Part shown: positions 27,402-40,060 of the stretch, one piece after another
How the letters are laid out: each line of letters begins with the position of its first letter
How positions within the stretch are numbered: the stretch's first letter is position 1
DNA from: Mytilus californianus
Lineage: Eukaryota; Mollusca; Bivalvia; Mytilida; Mytilidae
Direction of reading: 5' to 3'
Length of the DNA: 64,000 bases
Assembly: GCF_021869535.1 (NCBI RefSeq)
Contig: NW_026262679.1
Coordinates: 78,861,143 to 78,925,142, forward strand
The notes under the pieces: generated by a model
Databases searched by the model: none
What the model was told of the DNA's origin: nothing
What the model saw: the letters and a program-made list of their open reading frames with translations, nothing else
Translations under genes and position numbers: made by a program

Positions 27402-30400
27402 ACATAAATGAGACAAAGTTTTTCGATAGTTATAAACCCTGTATGAAGTTTATACACATATGAGACAGAGTTATTCGATGGGTATAAACCTTATATAACG
27501 TTCATACACCAATAAGACAGTGTTATTCGATGGGTATAAACCCTAAACAATGTTCATACACCAATGAGACAGAGTTATTCGATGGGTATAAACCCTATAT
27601 GACGTTCATACACCAATGAGACAGAGTTACTCGACGGGAATAAACCTTATATGACGTTCATACACCAATGACAAAGTTTTTAGATAGGTGTAAACCCTAT
27701 ATATCGTTTATACACCAATGAGATAGAGTTATTCGATGGGTATAAACCCTATATAACGTTCAAACAACAATGATACAGAGTTATTCGATGGGTATAAACC
27801 ATATTTATCGTTCATACATAAATGAGACAAAGTTTTTCGATGGGTATAAACCCTATATAAAGTATTTACATCGATGAGACAGAGTTATTCGATGGGTGTA
27901 AACCCTAAACAATGTTCATATACCAATGAGACAGATTTATTCGATGGGTATAAATCCTATATAACGTTCATACACCAATGAGACAGAGTTATTCGATGGG
28001 TATAAACTCTATATAACGTTCATACACCAATAAGACAGAGTTATTCGATGGTTATAATCCCGAAACAATGTTCATAACCAATGAGACAGAGTTATTCGAT
28101 TGGTATAAATCCTATATAACGTTTATACACCAATGAGACAGAGTTATTCCATGGGTATAAACCCTATATAACGTTCAAACAACAATGAGACAGAGTTATT
28201 CCATGGATATAAACCATATTTATCGTTCATACATAAATAAGACAAAGTTTTTCGATGGGTATACACCCTATATGAAGTTTATACACCAATGAGACAGAGT
28301 TATTCGATGGGTATAAACCCTATATAACGTTCTTACACCAATAAGACAGAGTTATTCGATGGGTATAAACCCTAAACAATGTTCATGCACCGATGAGACA
28401 GAGTTATTCGATGGGTATAAACCTTATACGACGTTCATACATAAATAAAACAGAGTTATTCGATGGGTATAAACCCTATATAGCGTTCATACACCAATAA
28501 GACAGAGTTATTCGATAGGTATAAACCCTAAACAATGTTCATACACAAATGAGACAAAGTTATTCGATGGGTATAAATCCTGTATGACGTTCATACACCA
28601 ATTAGATAGAGTTATTCGATGGGTATAAACCCTAAAGAGTGTTCATACACCAATGAGACAAAGTTATTCGATGGGTATAAATCCTATATAACGTTCATAA
28701 ATAAATGAAACAGAGTTATTCGATGGGTATAAACCCTATATGACGTTCATACACCAATGAGACAGAGTTATTCGATGGGTATAAACCCTATATGACGTTC
28801 ATACACCATTGAGACAAAGTTGTTAGATAGGTATTAACCCTATACATCGTTTATACACCAATGAGACAGAGTTATTCGATGGGTATAAACCCTGTATGAC
28901 GTTCATACACCAATGATACAGAGTTATTCGAAGGGTATAAACCCTATATAACGTTCAAACAACAATGAGACAGAGTTATTCGATGGGTATAAACCATATT
29001 TATCCTTCATACACCAATGAGACAGAGTAATTCGATGGGGAAAAACCCTATAAAACGTTCATACACCATTGAGACAGAGTTATTCGATGGGAATAAACCC
29101 TATATGACGTTCATACACCATTGAGACAAAGTTTTTAGATAGGTATAAACCCTATACATCGTTTATACACCAATGAGACAGAGTTTTTTGATGGGTATAA
29201 ATCCTATATAACGTTCAAACAACAATGAGACAGAGTTATTCGATGGGTATAAACCATATTTATCCTTCATACACCAATGAGACAGAGTAATTCGATGGGG
29301 AAAAACCCTTTAAAACGTTCATACACCATTGAGACAGAGTTATTCGATGGGAATAAACCCTATAATACGTTCATACACCATTGAGACAAAGTTTTTAGAT
29401 AGGTATAAACCCTATACATCGTTTATACACCAATGAGACAGAGTTTTTTGATGGGTATAAACCCTATATAACGTTCAAACAACAATGAGACAGAGTTATT
29501 CGATGGGTATAAATCATATTTATCGTTCATACATAAATGAGACAAAGTTATTCGATGGGTATATATCCTATTTATCGTTCATACATAAATGAGAAAAAGT
29601 TTATCGATGGATATAAACCCTATATCAAGTTTATACACCGATGAGACTGAGTTATTCGATGGGTATAAATACTATATAACGTTCATACAGCAATGAGACA
29701 GAGTTATTCGATGGGTATAAACCCTATATGACGTTCAAACACCAATGAGAGAAAGTTTTTAGATAGGTATAAACCCTATATAACGTTAAAACAACAATGA
29801 TACAGAGTTATTACATGGGTATAAACCATACTTATCGTTCATACATAAATTTGACAAAGTTTATCGATGGGTATAAACCTTATATGAAGTTTATACACCG
29901 ATGAGATAGAGTTATTCGATGGATATAAATCTTATATAACGTTCATACACCAATTAGACAGAGTTATTCGATGGGTTTAAACCTTAAACAATGTTCATAC
30001 ACCAATGAGACAGAGTTTTTCGATGGGTATAAATTCTATATAACGTTCAAAAACCATTAAGACAGAGTTATTCGATGGGTATAAACCCTAAACAATGTTC
30101 ATACACCAATTTGACAGAGTTATTCGATGGGTATAAATCCTATATAACGTTCATACACCAATGAGACAAAGTTATTCGATGGGTATAAATTCTATATAAT
30201 GTTCAAAAACCAATAAGACAGAGTTATTCGACGGGTATAAACCCTAAACAATGTTCATACACCAATTAGACAGAGTTATTCGATGGGTATAAATCCTATA
30301 TAACGTTCAAACAACAATGAGACAGAGTTATTCGATGGGTATAAACCATATTTATCGTTCATACATAAATGAGACAAAGTTTTTCGATGGGTAAAAACCC

Positions 30401-32638
30401 TATATGAAGTTCATACACCAATAAGACAGAGTTATTATTCGATTGGTATAAACCATAAACAATGTTCATACACCGATGAGACAGAGTTATTCGATGGGTA
30501 TAAACCTTATATGACGTTCATACACCAATGAGACAGAGTTATTCGATGGGTATAAACCCTATATGACGTTCATACAACATTAAGACAAAGTTTTCAGATA
30601 GGTATAAACCCTATACATCGTTTATACACCAATGAGACAGAGTTATTCGATGGGTATAAACCCTATATAACGTTCAAACACCAATTAGACAGAGTTATTC
30701 GATGGGTATAAACCCTAAACAAAGTTTATACACCGATGAGACAGAGTTATTCGATGGGTATAAACCCTATATGACGTTCACATACCAATGAGACATAATT
30801 ATTCGATGGGTATAAACCCTATATGACGTTCATACACCAATGAGACAGAGTTATTCGATGGGAATAAACCCTATATAACGTTCATACACCAAAAAGACAG
30901 AGTTATTCGATAGGTATAAACCCTAAACAATGTTCATACACCAATGAGACAGAGTTACTCAATGGGTATAAATCCTACATAACTTTCAAACACCAATAAG
31001 AAAAAGCTATTTGATAGGTATAAACTCTAAACAATGTTCATACACCAATATGACAGAGTTATTCGATGGGTATAAATCATATATAACGTTCATACACTAA
31101 TGAGACAGAGTTATTCGATGGGTAAAAACCATATATAACGTTCATACACCAATTAGACAGAGTTATTCGATGGGTTCTAATACTATATAACGTTCAAACA
31201 ACAATGAGACAGAGTAATTCGATGGGTATAAACCATTTTTATCGTTCATACATAAATGAGACAAAGTTTTTCGATTGGTATAAACCCTATATGAAGTTTA
31301 TACACCAATGAGACAGAGTTATTCGATGGGTATAAACCCTATATAACGTTCATACAGCAATAAGACAGAGTTATTATTCGATTGGTATAAACCCTAAACA
31401 ATGTGCATACACCGATGAGACAGAGTTATTCGATGGATATAAACCCTATATGACGTTTATACACCAATGAGACAGAGTTATTCGATGGGTATAAACCCTA
31501 AACAATGTTCAAACACCGATGAGACAGAGTTATTCGATGGGTATAAATCCTATATGAAGTTAAAACACCAATGAGACAAAGTTTTAGATAGGTATAAACC
31601 CTATACATCGTTTATACACCAATGAGACAGAGTTATTCGATGGGTATAAACCCTATATAACGTTCATACACCAATAAGACAGAGTTATTCGATGGATATA
31701 AACCCTAAACAATGTTTATACACCGATGAGACAGAGTTATTCGATGGGTTTAAACCCTATATGACGTTCACATACCAATGAGACATAGTTATTCGATGGG
31801 TATAAACCCTATATGACGTTCATACACCAATGAGACAGAGTTATTCGATGGGAATAAACCCTATATAACGTTCATACACCAAAAAGACAGAGTTATTCGA
31901 TAGGTATAAACCCTAAACAATGTTCATACAGCAATGAGACAGAGTTACTCGATGGGTATAAATTCTACATAACTTTCAAACACCAATAAGACCGAGCTAT
32001 TCGATGGGTATAAACTCTAAACAATGTTCATACACCAATATGACAGAGTTATTCGATGGGTATAAATCCTATATAACGTTCATACACTAATGAGACAGAG
32101 TTATTCCATGGGTAAAAACCCTATATAACGTTCATACACCAATCAGACAGAGTTATTCGATGGGTTCAAACACTATATAACGTTCAAACAACAATGAAAC
32201 AGAGTTATTCGATGGGTATAAACCATATTTATCGTTCATACATAAATGAGACAAAGTTTTTCGATTGATATACACCCTATATGAAGTTTATACACCAATG
32301 AGACAGAGTTATTCGATGGGTATAAACCCTATTTAACGTTCATACAGCAATAAGACAGAGTTATTATTCGATTGGTATAAACCCTACACAATGTTCATAC
32401 ACCAATGAGACAGAGTTATTCGATGGGTATAAACCCTAAACAATGTTCATACACCGATGAGACAGAGTTATTCGATGAGTATAAATCCTATATGACGTTA
32501 AAACACCAATGAGACAAAGTTTTTAGATAGGTATAAACCCTATACATCGTTTATACACCAATGAGACAGAATTATTCGATGGGTAAAAACCCTATATAAC
32601 GTTCATACAGCAATGAGACAGAGTTATTCGATGGGTAT

Positions 32639-33290
32639 GGTACTGTACAGGTATACCTAACAACAAAATTATTTTCATTTACCTGTGTTTAAAGTTATTG
32701 CAAACGGATGGTATTTTTGTTCGAGCATATTGTTTTTCTTTTATTGTTTAACGTTTCTTACCGATATAACATGTTACTTTTATTATTCTTCCCTTAGTTT
32801 ATTTATTTTGTATTTACATTGTGTCATTGGTCAAATTTATTTGTTCAGTGTATGTTCAATGGTGTTAATATGTCCTTTGATTGAGTTAAGCTATTTCAGT
32901 TGATATTTTATAGTGTGTCTTTCTATGTTGTGATGTTACACTATTGTTTCAGAAAAAGGGTGAAGGTTTGGTACCATTAAAACGTTTAAACCCGCTGCAT
33001 TTGTTTGCACCTGTCCTAAGTCAGGAATCTGATGTTCAGTAGTTGTCGTTTGTTGATGTGGTTCATAAGTGTTTCTCGTTTCTCGTTTTTTATATAGATT
33101 AGACCGTTGGTTTTCCCGTTTGAATGGTTTTACACTTGTAATTTGTTGGGGCCCTTTATAGCTTACTGTTCGGTGTGAGCCAAGGATCCGTGTTGAAGAC
33201 CGTATTGTGACCTATAATGGTTTACTTTTATAAATTTTTACTTTGATGGAGAGTTGTCTCATTGGCACTCATACCACATCTTCTTATATC
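32639..33290 (+). mobile_element. 652-bp bivalve-type dispersed element, copy 2
   Basis: Same length, same left joint (GATGGGTAT then GGTACTG) and same right joint (ATATC then TATAAACCC) as copy 1, at offset 9820. I see three differences from copy 1: G to T at the site matching 22896, A to G at 22933, and A to T at 23317. Identical joints and shared satellite flanks show that it was carried here by block duplication, not by a new transposition. The inner 72-codon frame is intact, as in copy 1. Confidence 0.77.
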
Positions 33291-35721
33291 TATAAACCCT
33301 ATTTATTGTTCATACATAAATAAGACAAAACTTTTCGATGGGTATAAACCCTATATGAAGTTTAGACACCAATGAGACAGAGTTATTCGATGGGTATAAA
33401 CCCTATATAACGTTCATACACCAATAAGACAGTGTTATTCGATGGGTATAAACCCTAAACAATGTTCATACACCGATGAGACAGAGTTATTCGATGGGTA
33501 TAAATCCTATATGACGTTAAAACACCAATGAGACAAAGTTTTAAGATAGGTATAAACCCTATACATCGTTTATACACCAAAGAGACAGAGTTATTCGATG
33601 GGTATAAACCCTATATAACGTTCATACACCAATAAGACAGAGTTATTCGATGGGTATAAACCTTATATGACGTTCATACACCAATGAGACAGATTTAGTC
33701 GATGGGTGTAAACCCTATATGACGTCCATACACCAATTATACAGAGTTATTCGATGGGTTTAAACCCTATATAACGTTCAAACAACAATGAGACAGAGTT
33801 ATTCGATGGGTATAAACCCTAGTTATCGTTCATACATAAATGAGACAAAGTTTTTCGATAGTTATTAACTCTATATGAAGTTTATACACCGATGAGACAG
33901 AGTTATTCGATGGGTATAAATCCTATATGACGTTCATACACCAATCAGATAGAGAGTTATTCGATGGGTGTAAACCCTATATGACGTTCAAACACAAATG
34001 AGACAAAGTTTTTAGATAGGTATAAACCCTATACCTCGTTTATACACCAATTAGACAGAGTTATTCGATCGGTATAAACCCTTAACAATGTTCATACACC
34101 AATGAGACAGAGTTATTCGATGGGTAGAAATCCTATATAACGTTCATACACCAATGAGACAGAACTATTCGATGGGTATAAACCCTATTTATCGTTCAAT
34201 CATAAATAACACAAAGTTTTTCGATGGGTATAAACCCTATATGAAGTTAATACACCAATGAGACAGAGTTATTCGATGGGTATCAACCCTATATAACGTT
34301 CATACACCAATGAGACAGTGTTATTCGAAGGGTATAAACCCTAAACAATGTTCATACACCGATGAGACAGAGTTATTCGATGGGTATAAACCTTATATGA
34401 CGTTCATACACCAATGAGAAAGAGTTATTCGATGGGTATAAACCCTATATGACGTTCATACACCATTAAGACAAAGTTTTTAGATAGGTATAAACCCAAT
34501 ACATCGTTTATACACCAATGAGACAGAGTTATTCGATGGGTATAAACCCTATATAACGTTCATACACCAATGAGACAGTGTTATTCGAAGGGTATAAACC
34601 CTAAACAATGTTCATACACCGATGAGACAGAGTTATTCGATGGGTATAAACCTTATATGAAGTTAATACACCAATGAGACAGAGTTATTCGATGGGTATA
34701 AACCCTATATAACGTTCATACACCAATGAGACAGTGTTATTCGAAGGGTATAAACCCTAAACAATGTTCATACACCAATGAGAAAGAGTTATTCGATGGG
34801 TGTAAACCCTATATGACGTTCACACACCATTAAGACAAAGTTTTTAGATAGGTATAAACCCAATACATCGTTTATACACCAATGAGACAGAGTTATTCGA
34901 TGGGTATAAACCTTGTATAACGTTCATACACCAATAAGACAGAGTTATGCGATGGGTATAAAACCTAAACAATGTTTATACTCCGATGAGACAGAGTTAT
35001 TCGATGGGTATAAACCCTATACGACGTTCACATACCAATGAGACATAGTTATTCGATGGGTATAAACCCTATATGACGTTCATACACCAATGAGACAGAG
35101 TTATTCGATGGGAATAAACCCTATATAACGTTCATACACCAATAAGACAGAGTTATTCGATAGGTATAAACCCTAAACAATGTTCATACACCAATGAGAC
35201 AGAGTAACCCGATGGGTATAAATCCTACATAACTTTCAAACACCAATAAGACCGAGCTATTCGATGGGTATAAACTATAAACAATGTTCATACACCAATA
35301 TGACAGAGTTATTCGAATGGTATAAATCCTATATGACGTTCATACACCAATCAGATAGAGAGTTATTCGATGGGTATAAACCCTATATGACGTTCAAACA
35401 CAAATGAGACAAAGTTTTTAGATAGGTATAAACCCTATACATAGTTCATACACCAATTAGACAGAGTTATTCGATCGGTATAAACCCTTAACAATGTTCA
35501 TACACCAATGAGACAGAACTATTCGATGGGTATAAACCCTATTTATCGTTCAATCCTAAATAAGACAAAGTTTTTCGATGGGTATAAACCCTATATAACG
35601 TTCATACACCAATGAGACAGTGTTGTTCGAAGGGTATAAACCCTAAACAATGTTCATACACCGATGAGACAGAGTTATTCGATGGGTATAAATCTTATAT
35701 GACGTTCATACACCGATGAGA

Positions 35722-36343
35722 CAGAGTTATTCGATGGGTATAAACCTTATATGACGTTCATACACCAATAAGACAGAGTTATTCGATGGGTATAAAACCT
35801 AAACAATGTTTTTATCCGATGAGACAGAGTTATTCGATGGGTATAAACCCTATACGACGTTCACATACCAATGAGACATAGTTATTCGATGGGTATAAAC
35901 CCTATATGACGTTCATACACCAATGAGACAGAGTTATTCGATGGGAATAAACCCTATATAACGTTCATACACCAATAAGACCGAGCTATTCGATGGGTAT
36001 AAACTATAAACAATGTTCATACACCAATATGACAGAGTTATTCGATGGGTATAAACCTTATATGACGTTCATACACCAATAAGACAGAGTTATTCGATGG
36101 GTATAAAACCTAAACAATGTTTTTATCCGATGAGACAGAGTTATTCGATGGGTATAAACCCTATACGACGTTCACATACCAATGAGACATAGTTATTCGA
36201 TGGGTATAAACCCTATATGACGTTCATACACCAATGAGACAGAGTTATTCGATGGGAATAAACCCTATATAACGTTCATACACCAATAAGACCGAGCTAT
36301 TCGATGGGTATAAACTATAAACAATGTTCATACACTAATGAGA
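35722..36343 (+). repeat. 311-bp tandem duplication (6 monomers - 1 bp)
   Basis: Two units with starts 311 bp apart. Both contain a shortened monomer, ACAATGTTTTTATCCGATG (TTTATCCGA at 35811 and 36122), in which several bases of the usual TTATACACC are lost, followed by the TATACGACGTTCACATACC monomer, a GGGAATAAACC core and ACTATAAACAATG. The shortened monomer explains the odd length. Confidence 0.78.
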
Positions 36344-36360
36344 CAGAGTTATTCGATGGG

Positions 36361-39300
36361 TAAAAACCCTATATAACGTTCATACACCAATTAGACAGAT
36401 TTATTCGATGGGTTCAAACACTATATCACGTTCAAACAACAATTGAGACAGAGTTATTCGATGGGTATAAACCATATTTATCGTTCATACATAAATGAGA
36501 CAAATTTTTCGATTGGTATAAACCCTATATGAAGTTTATACACCAATGAGACAGAGTTATTCGATGGATATAAACCCTATTTAACGTTCATACAGCAATA
36601 AGACAGAGTTATTCGATAGGTATAAACCCTATATGACGTTCAAACAACAATGAGACAGAGTTATTCGATGGGTATAAACCATATGTATCCTTCATACACC
36701 AATGAGACAGAGTAATTCGATGGGGAAAAACCCTATAAAACGTTCATACACCATTGAGACAGAGTTATTCGATGGGAATAAACCCTATATGACGTTCATA
36801 CACCATTGAGACAAAGTTTTTAGATAGGTATAAACCCTATACATCGTTTATACACCAATGAGACAGAATTATTCGATGGGTTCAAACACTATATAACGTT
36901 CAAACAACAATGAAACAGAGTTATTCGATGGGTATAAACCATATTTATCGTTCATACATAAATGAGACAAAGTTTTTCGATTGATATAAACCCTACATGA
37001 AGTTTATACACCAATGAGACAGAGTTATTCGATGGGTATAAACCCTATATAACGTTCATACAGCAATAAGACAGAGTTATTATTCGATTGGTATAAACCC
37101 TAAACAATGTTCATACACCGATGAGACAGAGTTATTCGATGGATATAAATCCTATATGACGTTTATACACCAATGAGACAGAGTTATTCGATGGGTATAA
37201 ACCCTAAACAATGTTCATACACCGATGAGACAGAGTTATTCGATGAGTATAAATCCTATATGACGTTAAAACACCAATGAGACAAAGTTTTTAGATAGGT
37301 ATAAACCCTATACATCGTTTATACACCAATGAGACAGAATTATTCGATGGGTAAAAACCCTATATAACGTTCATACAACAATGAGACAGAGTTATTCGAT
37401 GGGTATGGTACTGTACAGGTATACCTAACAACAAAATTATTTTCATTTGCCTGTGTTTAAAGTTATTGCAAACGGATGGTATTTTTGTTCGAGCATATTG
37501 TTTTTCTTTTATTGTTTAACATTTCTTACCGATATAACATGTTACTTTTATTATTCTTCCCTTAGTTTATTTATTTTGTATTTACATTGTGTCATTGGTC
37601 AAATTTATTTGTTCAGTGTATGTTCAATGGTGTTAATATGTCCTTTGATTGAGTTAAGCTATTTCAGTTGATATTTTATAGTGTGTCTTTCTATGTTGTG
37701 ATGTTACACTATTGTTTCAGAAAAAGGGTGAAGGTTTGGTACCATTAAAACGTTTAAACCCGCTGCATTTGTTTGCACCTGTCCTAAGTCAGGAATCTGA
37801 TGTTCAGTAGTTGTCGTTTGTTGATGTGGTTCATAAGTGTTTCTCGTTTCTCGTTTTTTATATAGATTAGACCGTTGGTTTTCCCGTTTGAATGGTTTTA
37901 CACTAGTAATTTTTTGGGGCCCTTTATAGCTTACTGTTCGGTGTGAGCCAAGGCTCCGTGTTGAAGACCGTACTGTGACCTATAATGGTTTACTTTTATA
38001 AATTTTTACTTTGATGGAGAGTTGTCTCATTGGCACTCATACCACATCTTCTTATATCTATAAACCCTATTTATTGTTCATACATAAATAAGACAAAACT
38101 TTTTGATGGGTATAAACCCTATATGAAGTTTAGACACCAATGAGACAGAGTTATTCGATGGGTATAAACCCTATATAACGTTCATACACCAATAAGACAG
38201 TGTTATTCGATGGGTATAAACCCTAAACAATGTTCATACACCGATGAGACAGAGTTATTCGATGGGTATAAATCCTATATGACGTTAAAACACCAATGAG
38301 ACAAAGTTTTTAGATAGGTATAAACCCTATACATCGTTTATACACCAAAGAGACAGAGTTATTCGATGGGTATAAACCCTATATAACGTTCATACACCAA
38401 TAAGACAGAGTTATTCGATGGGTATAAACCCTAAACAATGTTCATACACCGATGAGACAGAGTTATTCGATGGGTATAAACCTTATATGACGTTCATACA
38501 CCAATGAGACAGATTTAGTCGATGGGTGTAAACCCTATATGACGTCCATACACCAATGAGACAAAGTAATTCGATGGGTATAAACACGAAACAATGTCCA
38601 TACACCAATGAGACAGAGTTATTCGATGGGTATAAACCCTAGTTATCGTTCATACATAAATGAGACAAAGTTTTTCGATAGTTATAAACCCTATATGAAG
38701 TTTATACACCGATGAGACAGAGTTATTCGATGGGTATAAATCCTATATGACGTTCATACACCAATCAGATAGAGAGTTATTCGATGGGTATAAACCCTAT
38801 ATGACGTTCAAACACAAATGAGACAAAGTTTTTAGATAGGTATAAACCCTATACCTCGTTTATACACCAATTAGACAGAGTTATTCGATCGGTATAAACC
38901 CTTAACAATGTTCATACACCAATGAGACAGAGTTATTCGACGGGTAGAAATCCTATATAACGTTCATACAACAATGAGACAGAACTATTCGATGGGTATA
39001 AACCCTATTTATCGTTCAATCATAAATAACACAAAGTTTTTCGATGGGTATAAACCCTATATGAAGTTAATACACCAATGAGACAGAGTTATTCGATGGG
39101 TATAAACCATATATAACGTTCATACACCAATGAGACAGTGTTATTCGAAGGGTATAAACCCTAAACAATGTTCATACACCGATGAGACAGAGTTATTCGA
39201 TGGGTATAAACCTTATATGACGTTCATACACCAATGAGAAAGAGTTATTCGATGGGTATAAACCCTATATGACGTTCATACACCATTAAGACAAAGTTTT

Positions 39301-40060
39301 TAGATAGGTATAAAATCAATACATCGTTTATACACCAATGAGACAGAGTTATTCGATGGGTATAAACCTTGTATAACGTTCATACACCAATAAGACAGAG
39401 TTATTCGATGGGTATAAACCCTAAACAATGTTTATACTCCGATGAGACAGAGTTATTCGATGGGTATAAACCCTAAACGACGTTCACATACCAATGAGAC
39501 ATAGTTATTCGATGGGTATAAACCCTATATGACGTTCATACACCAATGAGACAGAGTTATTCGATGGGAATAAACCCTATATAACGTTCATACACCAATA
39601 AGACAGAGTTATTCGATAGGTATAAACCCTAAACAATGTTCATACACCAATGAGACAGAGTAACTCGAAGGGTATAATTCCTACATAACTTTCAAACACC
39701 AATAAGACCGAGCTATTCGATGGGTATAAACTATAAACAATGTTCATACACCAATATGACAGAGTTATTCGAATGGTATAAATCCTATATGACGTTCATA
39801 CACCAATCAGATAGAGAGTTATTCGATGGGTAAAAACCCTATATAACGTTCATACACCAATTAGACAGATTTATTCGATGGGTTCAAACACTATATAACG
39901 TTCAAACAACAATTGAGACAGAGTTATTCGATGGGTATAAACCATATTTATCGTTCATACATAAATGAGACAAATTTTTCGATTGGTATAAACCCTATAT
40001 GAAGTTTATACACCAATGAGACAGAGTTATTCGATGGATATAAACCCTATATAACGTTCA
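36361..40060 (+). repeat. Block C: shorter third copy around the insertion
   Basis: About 36886-39835 matches the satellite on both sides of insertion copies 1 and 2, including the monomer of about 52 bp that copy 2 lacks and one 1042-bp unit (38761-39803). The opening stretch 36361-36590, with AATTGAGACAG and GACAAATTTTTCG markers, recurs at 39831-40060 (offset 3470). Block C is therefore itself bounded by direct repeats, as expected from unequal exchange. A TCCTTCATAC unit of the 260-bp type sits near 36689. Confidence 0.75.
37407..38058 (+). mobile_element. 652-bp bivalve-type dispersed element, copy 3
   Basis: Third copy with the same length and joints, 4768 bp after copy 2. It differs from copies 1 and 2 at a handful of sites: TTGCCTG instead of TTACCTG near 37447, AATTTTTTGGGG instead of AATTTGTTGGGG, AAGGCTCCG instead of AAGGATCCG, and CGTACTGTG instead of CGTATTGTG. 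It is the most diverged of the three and shares GTATTTTTGTTC with copy 2. The TTGCCTG change removes no stop but opens two more codons before the inner frame (37447-37671), which is still unsupported as a gene. Confidence 0.77.

Larger units (their letters stand above)
27402..36343 (+). repeat. Block B of the 9.87-kb tandem duplication
   Basis: Copy of block A, at offset 9872 bp up to about 32400 and 9820 bp after that, because one 52-bp monomer is missing near 32401. Near 34540 the match jumps to the last part of the block A 1042-bp repeats (offset about 7997), which amounts to a deletion of about 1.8 kb. The block carries insertion copy 2. Its end is not sharp: from 35400 it goes on as rearranged pieces of the 1042-bp unit and a 311-bp duplication. 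Confidence 0.83.

Noticed and set aside
17530..36343. Assembly artefact as the explanation for blocks A and B
   Set aside because: Not excluded, but the blocks differ by substitutions, a 52-bp loss and a 1.8-kb loss, which simple duplicate placement of one sequence would not give.
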